64,000 bases of DNA from an uncultured Tenacibaculum sp. (lineage in GTDB: Bacteria; Bacteroidota; Bacteroidia; Flavobacteriales; Flavobacteriaceae), in contig NZ_CANMLT010000010.1 of the NCBI RefSeq assembly GCF_947498805.1, positions 62,001 through 126,000 on the forward strand, written 5' to 3'. Positions 1 through 7,997 of the stretch are shown in pieces. A program made the translations under genes and the position numbers. The notes under the pieces were generated by a model, which worked only from the letters and a program-made list of their open reading frames with translations, searched no databases and was not told the DNA's origin. Numbering within the stretch: position 1 is the first letter of the stretch; each line of letters starts with the position of its first letter.

Positions 1-880
1 CAATTTCTTTTCTGTCTAAAAGATTCAACTGAATCTTCAATTCTTTATTAACTTTTTCAATAACGGACTCATCTGTTCCTACTAGCACAACCTGACTATC
101 TTCTCCATGTTCTGCTTGAGAGAGTAAATCTGCCGCTATAAATCCTGGATTAGAAGTTTCATCGGCAATCACCAATACCTCACTTGGTCCTGCCGGCATA
201 TCAATGGCAACACCATCTTGTTGTACTAGTTCTTTTGCTTTAGTTACATACTGATTTCCTGGACCCAAAATCTTATACACTTTTGGAACTGTTTCTGTTC
301 CATATGCCATTGCAGCTATTGCTTGAGCCCCTCCAACTTTAAATATTTTAGTTACTCCAACTAAAGATGCAGTATATAAAATAGCTGGATCAATTTCTCC
401 TTTTACATTCGGCGGAGTACACAAAACTATTTCTTTACATCCCGCTATTTTTGCCGGAATACCTAGCATTAAAATGGTTGAAAACAAAGGTGCTGTTCCT
501 CCAGGAATATATAATCCTACTTTATCAATAGCCACACTTTTCCTCCAACAAGTAACTCCCTTAGTTGTTTCTACTTTTGTTTCTTGTTCTTTTTGAGAAG
601 TATGAAACCTTTCAATATTACTTTTTGCTAGTTGAATTGCTTCTTGCAATTCTTCTGAAACTAAAGTTTTTGCCAATGCTATTTCTTCATTGGTTACTTC
701 TACAGAAGAAAGCTCAACTCTATCAAATAACGCAGCATAGCGAATCAATGCTTCGTCTTTATTTTGCTTGACATCTTCTAAAATTGCAATTACTTTTTTC
801 TCAAGATTTCCTTGATCAAAAGTGGCTCTTTTACAAATAGAAGTCCATTCTTTTATTGGTGGATTTTTAATTGTTTTCAT
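1..880 (-). CDS. hisD: Histidinol dehydrogenase, N-terminal part (cut by window edge)
   Basis: Catalyses the last two steps of histidine synthesis, oxidising L-histidinol to L-histidine with NAD, in the cytoplasm. About 293 N-terminal residues are present; the C-terminal third lies beyond position 1. Reading from the ATG at 880 gives typical HisD motifs: GLYIPGGTAPLFSTILMLG, then PAGPSEVLVIADE, then DLLSQAEHG, whose Gln and His are zinc and substrate ligands in the family. The start lies 5 bp after the hisG stop, so the two genes are co-transcribed behind the attenuator at 1803-1926. No damage is visible in the part present. Confidence 0.95.
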   Translation of the reverse strand, partial: MKTIKNPPIKEWTSICKRATFDQGNLEKKVIAILEDVKQNKDEALIRYAALFDRVELSSVEVTNEEIALAKTLVSEELQEAIQLAKSNIERFHTSQKEQETKVETTKGVTCWRKSVAIDKVGLYIPGGTAPLFSTILMLGIPAKIAGCKEIVLCTPPNVKGEIDPAILYTASLVGVTKIFKVGGAQAIAAMAYGTETVPKVYKILGPGNQYVTKAKELVQQDGVAIDMPAGPSEVLVIADETSNPGFIAADLLSQAEHGEDSQVVLVGTDESVIEKVNKELKIQLNLLDRKEI

Positions 881-885
881 AATAT

Positions 886-1743
886 TTACACAACCATTTT
901 TTCAATTGGACAAACTAAAATTCCTTCAGCTCCATTATTTTTTAACTCATCAATTACTTCCCAAAATTCATTTTTGTTTAATACTGAGTGTACTGAACTC
1001 CAGCCTTCTTCTGCTAGAGGCAATACGGTTGGACTTCTCATTCCAGGTAAAATATCAATGATTTTTTCAAGCTTATTATTCGGAGCGTTTAATAGTACAT
1101 ACTTAGAGTTCCTTCCTTTTAAAACAGATTGAATTCTAAACTGAAGCTTATCTAATATTTCTTTTTGTTCACTTTTAATTTGAGGTGAAACCGCCAAAAC
1201 TGCCTCTGATTTCAACAATACTTCTACCTCCTTTAAATTATTCTTAAATAAAGTAGAACCACTCGATACAATATCACAAATACCATCCGCTAAACCAATA
1301 TTTGGTGCTATCTCAACTGAACCGTTAATAATGTGTAATTGTGCGTCAATATTATTCTGTTGAAGAAAACTTTTTACCGTTTCTGGATATGAAGTAGCAA
1401 TCTTTTTATTTTGAAAGTAACCTATTCCATTATAATTTTCATTTTTTGGAATGGCAAGTGATACTTTGCACTTAGAGAACCCTAGTTTTTCAACAAACTC
1501 AATTCCTTCTCCTTTTTCTATCAATAAGTTCTCTCCTATGATTGCTACATCTACCACTCCATCATTTAAATACTGCGGAATATCTCCATTTCTTAAATAA
1601 AATACTTCTAACGGGAAATTACTTGCTGAAGCTTTTAATTGATCTTTACCGTTATCAATAGAAACACCACATTCCTTTAATATTTGGAGCGAGTCTTGAT
1701 TTAATCTCCCTGATTTTTGTATGGCTATTTTTAATTTACTCAT
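886..1743 (-). CDS. hisG: ATP phosphoribosyltransferase, long form
   Basis: First enzyme of histidine biosynthesis: condenses ATP and PRPP to phosphoribosyl-ATP. At 285 residues it is the long, HisZ-independent form. The N-terminus carries IAIQKSGRL, residues about 172-187 carry the PRPP-binding stretch LADGICDIVSSGSTL, and the last 75 residues form the ACT-like regulatory domain that normally binds histidine for feedback inhibition. First structural gene of the operon; hisD follows after 5 bp. Expression is predicted to be set by the leader peptide and terminator just upstream. Confidence 0.96.
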   Translation of the reverse strand: MSKLKIAIQKSGRLNQDSLQILKECGVSIDNGKDQLKASASNFPLEVFYLRNGDIPQYLNDGVVDVAIIGENLLIEKGEGIEFVEKLGFSKCKVSLAIPKNENYNGIGYFQNKKIATSYPETVKSFLQQNNIDAQLHIINGSVEIAPNIGLADGICDIVSSGSTLFKNNLKEVEVLLKSEAVLAVSPQIKSEQKEILDKLQFRIQSVLKGRNSKYVLLNAPNNKLEKIIDILPGMRSPTVLPLAEEGWSSVHSVLNKNEFWEVIDELKNNGAEGILVCPIEKMVV

Positions 1744-1802
1744 TTTCGTTAGTTTGGTTTGAGTAAATCTTTTTAAGTAGTTTATTTCTTGGCGCCTTAA
1801 GA

Positions 1803-1839
1803 AACAAAAAACCCGTTTGACTTACTCAAACGGGTTTTA
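1803..1839 (-). terminator. his operon attenuator terminator
   Basis: On the minus strand AAAACCCGTTTGA and TCAAACGGGTTTT form a strong stem with loop GTAAG, followed by a T-rich tract. It lies between the leader peptide (1870-1926) and hisG (start 1743), so it must be read through for hisG expression. The segment CGTTTGAGT in its 5' arm and loop (1824-1832) is complementary, with one G-U pair, to ACTCAAGCG in the leader (1876-1884). This gives a competing antiterminator. Confidence 0.9.
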
Positions 1840-1869
1840 AAATATATTTTGATTTTATTCAATACATTT

Positions 1870-1926
1870 TCAGCTCGCTTGAGTGCAAGTATGAAAATGA
1901 TGATGATGTAATTGAATAAAGTTCAT
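1870..1926 (-). CDS. hisL: Histidine operon leader peptide
   Basis: An 18-codon ORF reading MNFIQLHHHHFHTCTQAS then TGA, with five His codons in a six-codon run. It sits between a promoter-like sequence and the his terminator. In classical attenuation, shortage of charged tRNA-His stalls the ribosome on these codons and frees the downstream RNA for antiterminator pairing. Here that RNA is the 3' end of this ORF (ACTCAAGCG, 1876-1884), which can pair with the terminator arm. A small pause hairpin (CTTGC / GCGAG) also overlaps the last codons. The mechanism is inferred from arrangement and known enterobacterial systems. Confidence 0.88.
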   Translation of the reverse strand: MNFIQLHHHHFHTCTQAS

Positions 1927-1945
1927 TTCTTTTATTTTGTCTCTG

Positions 1946-1977
1946 CAAATATTTAGAATTTATTTTTTAGAATCCAA
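1946..1977 (-). promoter_or_regulatory. Probable his operon promoter
   Basis: On the minus strand TTG (1975-1977) is followed after 21 nt by AATATTTG (1946-1953), one mismatch from the Bacteroidota -7 element TAnnTTTG. Transcription would begin near 1942, about 16 nt before the leader-peptide ATG. Confidence 0.45.
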
Positions 1978-2037
1978 ATAATTTTTAAAAAAATTAAAAT
2001 TCGAAACAATTAAATAACATTTACTTAAATTCTAAAC

Positions 2038-3561
2038 TTATAACTGACTTAGTAAATCATATAAATTGTCATTTTTCTCTAACCCCATTTTTTTCTTAAT
2101 TCTATAACGAGCAGTTTCTACACTCCTAGGTGACACATTTATCAGTTGTGCAACTTCCTTGCTTTTTAAATTAGCAACGATATATGTACAATGTTTTAAA
2201 TCATTTACCGATAAACTTGGAGCTACTTTTTTTAGTTGATTAAAGAACTCGGGTCTAATTTTTTCAAACTGTATTTTAAAATCCTCCCATACTTCTTCTT
2301 CTGAGATTAAATCTGATAATTTCTTATTTATCATTAACAAATATCCTGAGGTATCTACATTCGTATCTAAATACCCTTCAATATCCTTACATACTTTACC
2401 TATAGAATCATTGTAAGTAGAGATTCTTAAAACTCTTGAAAACAATGCCTGTTCGTTTAACTTTAATAAGTTTTCGTTTTCTTTTTTATTTTCATAAAGT
2501 TCTTTATTCTTTTCCTTTAAATCAACAATAAGCTCTTTTAACTCTAAATTTAACTCCTTAATTTTTTCATTCTTATTTCTGTCTTTCCTTCTAAAATAAA
2601 TCATTGCAGAAACCAATAAAACCAATAGTGCTATAGTTAAAATACTCCAATACAATTGTTGTTTTTGATCCTTTATAATTTCCTTGTTCTTTTCCTTTAA
2701 GTCCTTTTCAAGTTCAAGTTCACGCATGTAGGAATCTTCTAAATACTTCTCTTTATATTTAATAGATGCCCTTAACTCTACTATTACATTTTTATAATAA
2801 TCTAGTGCCTTAATTTCTTGATTATCCTTCTCATATAGTTTTGCATATGCTTCATTTATCAAGCTAGTAGTAAAATTATAACTGTCTTTAGGAAAATCAA
2901 TACTCTTAGCCAACTTTAAATATTCATAAGCTTTTTCAAACTGTTTCAATTCTAAGTAATTATCAGCTATAAAATAATACAATCTTTTAAGTCCAGTAAG
3001 CTTCTTATGTTTATTAATTAACTCCAAATACTTAAAGGCGTATTGATTAGATTCTGCCCATTCTTTTCTCTTTCTAGAGTTTAAGGTAAGATTGTAATAG
3101 GCATCTATTTGCTGTGGAAGTTCTCCTATTTGTTCGTATTTTGTAACTGCTTGCTTAAATAAGCCTTCTGCTTTTTTATAATCTTTTTTATTTAGAGATG
3201 CGGCAACTCCTCTTGAATTAAAAATAGTTCCTTGAAGAAGTATATCATTTGTTTTTTCTGCTAAATTAAATGACTTCGAAAAAAGACTATCTGATATTTT
3301 ATATTGCTGTAAAAATAAATTCCGAACTCCTTTTAAGTAATAAATTTTACTATTAATAGAATCTTCTTGAATGATTCTATTGTTAATTTTCACATAACGA
3401 AGTATGCTATCTAGTAATTCTTCATCTTCTGTTTTTTGAAATAGATAATAATCTTCAACAATCTTTTTTTTATACTCGTCTGAAGATATTTCACTTTGTT
3501 GTCCAAAACTAATTATAGTTATAAAACAAAACAACAATAAGGGGGCGTTCCATTTTCTCAT
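2038..3561 (-). CDS. TPR-repeat membrane protein with C-terminal LuxR-type HTH
   Basis: A 507-residue protein in the layout common for Bacteroidota TPR regulators. A signal peptide is followed by a periplasmic array of TPR-like helical pairs (about 30-270), one membrane segment (about 305-325, LTIALLVLLVSAMIYF), a Lys/Glu-rich coiled coil (about 330-370) and a C-terminal GerE/LuxR-type helix-turn-helix (about 445-507, with SKEVAQLINVSPRSVETARY). It probably passes a periplasmic signal to a DNA-binding domain; the ligand and targets are unknown. It has no receiver or kinase domain. It is monocistronic behind a good promoter at 3605-3637. A second protein of the same plan lies at 25874-27535. 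Confidence 0.85.
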   Translation of the reverse strand: MRKWNAPLLLFCFITIISFGQQSEISSDEYKKKIVEDYYLFQKTEDEELLDSILRYVKINNRIIQEDSINSKIYYLKGVRNLFLQQYKISDSLFSKSFNLAEKTNDILLQGTIFNSRGVAASLNKKDYKKAEGLFKQAVTKYEQIGELPQQIDAYYNLTLNSRKRKEWAESNQYAFKYLELINKHKKLTGLKRLYYFIADNYLELKQFEKAYEYLKLAKSIDFPKDSYNFTTSLINEAYAKLYEKDNQEIKALDYYKNVIVELRASIKYKEKYLEDSYMRELELEKDLKEKNKEIIKDQKQQLYWSILTIALLVLLVSAMIYFRRKDRNKNEKIKELNLELKELIVDLKEKNKELYENKKENENLLKLNEQALFSRVLRISTYNDSIGKVCKDIEGYLDTNVDTSGYLLMINKKLSDLISEEEVWEDFKIQFEKIRPEFFNQLKKVAPSLSVNDLKHCTYIVANLKSKEVAQLINVSPRSVETARYRIKKKMGLEKNDNLYDLLSQL

Positions 3562-3604
3562 TATTCTAAATTAATGGCTGTTTTTACACTCGTCAATTAT
3601 ACTA

Positions 3605-3637
3605 CAAACGTATTTTTTTTCTGAAATTCGATTCAAA
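3605..3637 (-). promoter_or_regulatory. Promoter of the TPR/LuxR gene
   Basis: On the minus strand TTTTG (TTG at 3634-3636) and TACGTTTG (3605-3612) are 21 nt apart, an exact match to the Bacteroidota consensus. The predicted start near 3601 leaves about a 40-nt leader before the ATG at 3561. Confidence 0.6.
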
Positions 3638-4180
3638 AACACATCAAATCTACTACATCAGTTTTTTATCAATGCTTTATAAATACATTTGCTCCAAGAT
3701 TATTTAGTTGTTCCCCTAACTATATAATTTCAGTTATTTTCAAGTTACCAAAATACGATGATGTTCCCCTTAGACAATTCCTCATTATTAATATTTTTGG
3801 TAACTTTTTTTTATGATTATCGCCGTGTTATAAGGCAACAACTTCTAATATAATAAGGCTCAATCCCAAAATTTACTAGTATAAAACGATGAGATATTAA
3901 GTATCCATGTTTAATTCAACTCAACACTATACGCTTATTTATTTTTTTGGAGCTTCAAATGTATCAAATCTTATCCATTCCTTCCAAATATTAACATTTT
4001 AATGGTTAAATTAATACTACAATATTACTACAAGAACATAATCGACTCATAAAGCCTTTACATTTGTTTTCGAAATCTGAAAATAGTTCCCCCTATTTTT
4101 GATTCCCTTTTTTTTTCACCAAAAAGCTATTAGAGGATTACTCCCCACAGTTTTAAAAGTAACTCCATTTAATAGCTTAA
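3638..4180. other. Long gene-free region with structured repeats
   Basis: No convincing protein gene. It holds a 14-nt inverted repeat, AAGTTACCAAAATA (3742-3755) and TATTTTTGGTAACTT (3792-3806). A TTCCCC-type motif occurs at 3709, 3762 and 4085, each in or beside a small stem. A longer stem pairs AAGCTATTA (about 4126-4134) with TAATAGCTT (about 4170-4178). TAnnTTTG elements occur on both strands: minus 3956-3963; plus 3684-3691 and 4059-4066. It may hold one or more unannotated small RNAs. Confidence 0.4.
3956..3988 (-). promoter_or_regulatory. Orphan Bacteroidota-type promoter
   Basis: TTTGG (TTG at 3985-3987) and TACATTTG (3956-3963) are separated by 21 nt on the minus strand, a perfect match. 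No ORF follows for about 390 nt until the TPR gene at 3561, which has its own promoter. It would drive a non-coding RNA or a long alternative leader. Confidence 0.45.
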
Positions 4181-4220
4181 ATAAAAAAAACACCTATCTT
4201 AATAAATAGGTGTTTTTTAT
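4070..4220 (+). ncRNA. Candidate small RNA
   Basis: A plus-strand TACATTTGT (4059-4067) is followed by a hairpin AAAATAG-TTCCCC-CTATTTT, a long-range stem AAGCTATTA / TAATAGCTT, and a terminator hairpin at 4185-4218. No good -33 element is seen, and the terminator also serves the convergent operon, so this is tentative. Confidence 0.25.
4185..4218 (-). terminator. Bidirectional terminator
   Basis: AAAAAACACCTAT pairs with ATAGGTGTTTTTT around an 8-nt loop, with A and T tracts on both sides. It ends the sigma/DUF4252 operon (stop at 4241) and could end plus-strand transcripts from the gap upstream. Confidence 0.85.
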
Positions 4221-4240
4221 TATTCTTGATAATATGTTAA

Positions 4241-4801
4241 TTATTCACTCTTTATAGAATCAACATTACTTTCAATCATCTTTTTAAGGTTTTGTAACTG
4301 TCCATCATCTCCATCAACATTTACACTTCTCATCATTTTCATAATTGCATTTGGGTTCATGTCATCTCCTAACAATCTACCAACACCAACTCCCATTTCT
4401 TTAACATCAACAAATCCCACAATCTCGTCAATAGCATCAGTTTCTCCTGTATAGTATAACGTTGCTTTTCCTTTTTTATCATTAAATTTCATTAACGTTT
4501 TATATCCAGAACTTTTTAAAATTTCCTTTATCTTTTGCCTTTCAGCAGTTAATTCTTCTTCAGTTGCCTTATTCGTTGGTAAAAAAGCAATATTTACTTT
4601 ACGAATACTTTCGTAAGCTTTCTTATCTTCTTCCGAAGCATCCTCTTTCATCTTTATTGGTAAAATACTTGAAGAAAAATCTAACGTCACAAATTTTGAA
4701 TTGTTTTGACTATCTACAATATATTTTTGCAATGATGGTTTGTTACACGAAACTAATGCCAACATTAGTAACGACATTGTATAAATTACATATTTTTTCA
4801 T
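4241..4801 (-). CDS. DUF4252 lipoprotein
   Basis: A 186-residue protein of the DUF4252 family, whose function is unknown. The N-terminus MKKYVIYTMSLLMLALVSC ends in a lipobox with Cys19, so it is predicted to be lipid-anchored in the envelope. The body is mixed alpha/beta and acidic toward the C-terminus. Last gene of the operon sigma factor, anti-sigma-like protein, DUF4252, DUF4252, with a hairpin in the 69-bp gap before it. Pairing of two DUF4252 genes with an ECF sigma factor is recurrent in Flavobacteriia and suggests an envelope-linked regulon. Confidence 0.85.
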   Translation of the reverse strand: MKKYVIYTMSLLMLALVSCNKPSLQKYIVDSQNNSKFVTLDFSSSILPIKMKEDASEEDKKAYESIRKVNIAFLPTNKATEEELTAERQKIKEILKSSGYKTLMKFNDKKGKATLYYTGETDAIDEIVGFVDVKEMGVGVGRLLGDDMNPNAIMKMMRSVNVDGDDGQLQNLKKMIESNVDSIKSE

Positions 4802-4826
4802 AATCTTTTAATTTTAATTAAAATAA

Positions 4827-4845
4827 GGCGAGAAGCAATCTCGCC
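4827..4845 (-). other. Intercistronic hairpin between the two DUF4252 genes
   Basis: GGCGAGA and TCTCGCC form a 7-bp GC-rich stem in the gap between the two DUF4252 genes. The T tract on the minus strand is broken, so it may be a weak terminator or an RNA-processing/stability element. Confidence 0.5.
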
Positions 4846-4870
4846 ATATTATTTTCTTATTTTTTTACTC

Positions 4871-5368
4871 TTATTTTTCCTTATCAGAATATTTATGAGC
4901 TATTTTCGATAGTTTGTTTACATCAATCTCTCCAGTTAAAGAAACAATTACTGATTCCATTTTACTTCCTTTATCCTTATTCTTTACAAACATCAATACT
5001 TCACTAACTAAATCTTTATTCTTAGTTGCCTTTACATAAATCTTCACACGAGAATCTTTATCCTTTACTCTCATTAACTGCGTTAAATTTGAGTTTTTAA
5101 TAGCACTATTTACCATTCCTTCCATTTGAGAAGCTACTTGGCTATCATCTGTTGAAAATAACTTCAATTCATTTAATCCTTTCATTGTATTGAAAACTTC
5201 CATATCATCAGATTTTGAATCTGGAAACTTTTTTAACAACTCAAACATATCTTTAGTAACTACTACAGATGAAACTTCATCTAAATCTTCTAATTTATCA
5301 AATAATGACTGTCCAAACGACACAGTTGTAGTAACTAAAAATGCTAATAATAATATAACTTTTTTCAT
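4871..5368 (-). CDS. DUF4252 secreted protein
   Basis: A 165-residue paralogue of the next gene, also DUF4252-like. It has a type I signal peptide (LLLAFLVTTTVSFGQS) rather than a lipobox, so it is probably periplasmic. The conserved stretch around MRVKDKDSRVKIYVKATKNK matches TLMKFNDKKGKATLYYTGE in the lipoprotein copy, supporting a tandem duplication. It is 36 bp downstream of the anti-sigma-like gene and certainly in the same operon. Molecular function unknown. Confidence 0.82.
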   Translation of the reverse strand: MKKVILLLAFLVTTTVSFGQSLFDKLEDLDEVSSVVVTKDMFELLKKFPDSKSDDMEVFNTMKGLNELKLFSTDDSQVASQMEGMVNSAIKNSNLTQLMRVKDKDSRVKIYVKATKNKDLVSEVLMFVKNKDKGSKMESVIVSLTGEIDVNKLSKIAHKYSDKEK

Positions 5369-5404
5369 GATTTTCTTATTTACGTTTACTTGGTTTTACT
5401 TTTA

Positions 5405-5878
5405 TTATTTTACGGTGTTTAATACTTTGTTTACTGTTTCTTCATAGGTACTTAAGTGTCCAATAGCATCATGACCTTTATTTATGTTGTTTGAAACTGC
5501 ATACAATGCTTCGTTTCCTTTGTTTAGGTTGATTGAAACCATTTGCAATGCTTCTTTAACTTGTGCAAATTGTTTTCTTGCCTGTTGCTTTTGATACTCT
5601 TCGTGTCCTATAAAAACGCTAAACAATAAGACTACTGACGCTGCCACCGATAACCATTTCCAGTTCTTTCTATTAGTTCTCTCAGGTTTTAACTGAATGG
5701 TTTTGGTAAAGGTTTCATCTTTACTTTGTTTAAAATAACTAAACATATAACTATACTCATACAAATGAGGTGCCACATTATTAGAAGTAAAGTATTCTTG
5801 TAAAACTTTTTCTTCTTGAAGCGTAGTTTCTGCGTCTAGATATTTTTCTACTAATTTTTCTATGTTAGCTAACTCCAT
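5405..5878 (-). CDS. Anti-sigma-factor-like membrane protein
   Basis: A 157-residue protein. The N-terminal 70 residues are helical and acidic and would be cytoplasmic. One membrane segment follows (about 74-92, WLSVAASVVLLFSVFIG), then a short periplasmic tail with a repeated NINKG motif. Its start overlaps the end of the ECF sigma gene by 14 bp, the usual arrangement for translational coupling of sigma and anti-sigma. No zinc-binding HxxxCxxC motif is present, so the role rests on context and topology. Confidence 0.65.
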   Translation of the reverse strand: MELANIEKLVEKYLDAETTLQEEKVLQEYFTSNNVAPHLYEYSYMFSYFKQSKDETFTKTIQLKPERTNRKNWKWLSVAASVVLLFSVFIGHEEYQKQQARKQFAQVKEALQMVSINLNKGNEALYAVSNNINKGHDAIGHLSTYEETVNKVLNTVK

Positions 5879-6374
5879 AGTTATGTTTTTTTATTAGTTC
5901 TTCTCTTATTGTTTTTCTGGCTCTTGATAAAGCTACCCTTACTGCTGTTGGTTTCATATCAACCATTTTACAGATTTCGTCAAAATCATATTGTTCAATA
6001 TCTCTTAACTGAATAATGATTTTTTGTTGTTCTGGTAATTTTTCAATGAGCGCATGTACTTGGTTTACACTGTCGTTATGTTCTACTTTCTTTTCTAAAG
6101 ACGTTTCTTTTTCTTTATAATTACTATGAACTAATGTTAAATTACTCGCTTGTTTAGATTTTAATCTATCAAAACAATAATTTTTTGTCATCGTCATAGC
6201 AAAAGCTTCTACGTTCTTATAATTAGAAAGCTTCTCTTTATTCTTCCATAATTTAAAATACAACTCTTGCGTAGCATCTTCGGCTTCTTCTGTCGAAACC
6301 AATAGTCTTTTTGCTAAACGAAAGACTTTGTCTTTAAACGGTAATACAGCTTTTAAAAAGTCTGATTGTTTCAT
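5865..6374 (-). CDS. ECF-type RNA polymerase sigma factor
   Basis: A 169-residue sigma-70 family protein of the extracytoplasmic-function class. Region 2 (about 10-75) includes AEDATQELYFKLWKNKEKL. Region 4 (about 105-160) includes LPEQQKIIIQLRD and the recognition helix around MKPTAVRVALSRARKTI. First gene of a four-gene operon with a membrane anti-sigma-like partner and two DUF4252 envelope proteins. It probably responds to an envelope signal and may autoregulate, though I see no clear promoter upstream. Confidence 0.93.
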   Translation of the reverse strand: MKQSDFLKAVLPFKDKVFRLAKRLLVSTEEAEDATQELYFKLWKNKEKLSNYKNVEAFAMTMTKNYCFDRLKSKQASNLTLVHSNYKEKETSLEKKVEHNDSVNQVHALIEKLPEQQKIIIQLRDIEQYDFDEICKMVDMKPTAVRVALSRARKTIREELIKKHNYGVS

Positions 6375-6544
6375 GGTTTAGTTAGTTAATTAAGTAAACC
6401 TTACTAAAAGAATTTTACTTCCTTTCTAATGGGTTTACATCTCTACGACGATGCAATATAAATTTTGTTACAAAGCTTCTCAAAAAAAATAATATTATTA
6501 CTTAAATTGCGTTATTATATATTGATTTAAAATCCCAAAAATAT

Positions 6545-7996
6545 ATGAAGTTTATTAAACCTACTCTTTTATGTATACTTACTTTTATTGCTATATCATG
6601 CAGTAGAACAGAATTTGCTCCAGATAATATTCAAGTGCAAAGTTTTGTTTGGAGAGGTTTGAATGCTTATTATTTATCGCAAAATCAAATTCCTGATTTA
6701 TCCGATAGAAGATTTAACAACGATCAACAGTTATACAATTATTTATCTGGTTTTAATGACCCTAATGCATTATTTCAATCATTATTAATTGGAACTGATA
6801 CCAAATCTTTATTACAAGCAGATTATAATACATTAACAACTCCTCAAGTAAGAACGGGTAATACAAATGGAGTTGAGTTTGGGATTATTGCCGATCCAAG
6901 TAGTGCAGATAATGTAGTTGGTTATATTACGCACATACTACCTAACTCTGATGCCAGTGGTAAGAATTTAGTTCGTGGTGAGTTCTTTTATGCTGTAGAC
7001 AACACTCAATTAACCAGAGGTAATTTTGAATCTTTACTTGTTAATGGTTCTAATAATTTTACCTTAAATATGGCTAACTTTAATGGAACTAGTGTAACAC
7101 CTAACGGAAAATCAGTTGCCTTAGTAAAATCGAATTACAACTATACAGCTACTTTTAAAGATAATGTTATCAATAGTGGATTGGATGTGATTGGCTATTT
7201 GATGTATAATAACGATTTTTCTTCGAATTATTTAAGTGGTTTAAACCAAACCTTTGCTAATTTACAAAGTCAATCGGTTAATAAATTGATTTTAGATTTG
7301 AGATATCAAGTTGGTAGTGGAGCTATTGTAAAAAATTTAGAAAAAATTGCTTCTATGATTACCAATCAACCAACTACAGAAGTTTTGGTTAAAGAAAAGT
7401 GGAATTCAAAAGCGCAACCTTGGTTTGAAAGTAACCAACCTGATTCTTTATTAACTAAGTTTAGTGATAAATTAAACGCTACAACCAATTTAAATAGGTT
7501 GGCAATTACCGATTTATATATTATTTTAAATGGTCAGAATTTTACAGGATCATCGGCTACTGAATTATTAATAAATAGTTTAAGACCTCATATCAATGTT
7601 CATATTCTTGGGCGTACTACTAGTGGAAACAATACTGGTTCGATAACATTGTATGATTCTGAAGATTATAATTTAAATACTACGATTAATAGGAATCATA
7701 CTTTTGCGCTGCAACCAATAGTATTAAATTTCTTAAATAAAAATGATGAAACTTATGAAAATGGTTTCAACCCTACCTTAACTTTATGTACAAATGAGGA
7801 TCCTCTTAACTTAGGTGTTTTAGGTGAAAATTCAGATCCAATTATCGCTAGAATATTAAACTTTATTTCTTCTGGTGTTACAGGAAATCCACCTTCTTGT
7901 AACCCTATGTCTTTTGAACATTTATACAATTCAATAGATTTACAAAGAGAAAGAGATACTGGTGTATTTATTGAACAAGTTTTACCTAAAAACTAA
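6545..7996 (+). CDS. S41-family (C-terminal processing) peptidase lipoprotein
   Basis: A 483-residue protein with lipobox AISC near residue 20, so predicted to be envelope lipid-anchored. Residues about 90-185 resemble a PDZ domain (VVGYITHILPNSDASG). The C-terminal half fits the S41 fold, with LILDLRYQVGSGA, ILNGQNFTGSSATELL (nucleophile Ser about 335-336 in the S-A-x-E context) and GRTTSGNN. The family cuts unfolded or C-terminal protein segments; substrates here are unknown. Its stop is 1 bp from the stop of the convergent DUF72 gene. Confidence 0.82.
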   Translation: MKFIKPTLLCILTFIAISCSRTEFAPDNIQVQSFVWRGLNAYYLSQNQIPDLSDRRFNNDQQLYNYLSGFNDPNALFQSLLIGTDTKSLLQADYNTLTTPQVRTGNTNGVEFGIIADPSSADNVVGYITHILPNSDASGKNLVRGEFFYAVDNTQLTRGNFESLLVNGSNNFTLNMANFNGTSVTPNGKSVALVKSNYNYTATFKDNVINSGLDVIGYLMYNNDFSSNYLSGLNQTFANLQSQSVNKLILDLRYQVGSGAIVKNLEKIASMITNQPTTEVLVKEKWNSKAQPWFESNQPDSLLTKFSDKLNATTNLNRLAITDLYIILNGQNFTGSSATELLINSLRPHINVHILGRTTSGNNTGSITLYDSEDYNLNTTINRNHTFALQPIVLNFLNKNDETYENGFNPTLTLCTNEDPLNLGVLGENSDPIIARILNFISSGVTGNPPSCNPMSFEHLYNSIDLQRERDTGVFIEQVLPKN

Positions 7997-7997
7997 A

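Noticed and set aside
812-1132. Plus-strand ORFs overlapping hisG/hisD
   Set aside because: They lie wholly opposite well-recognised his genes and their products have no sensible composition.
3781-3830. Minus-strand 21-codon ORF beginning Met-Arg-Asn-Cys in the gap
   Set aside because: It overlaps the large inverted repeat, has no promoter close by, and shows no leader-peptide codon bias.
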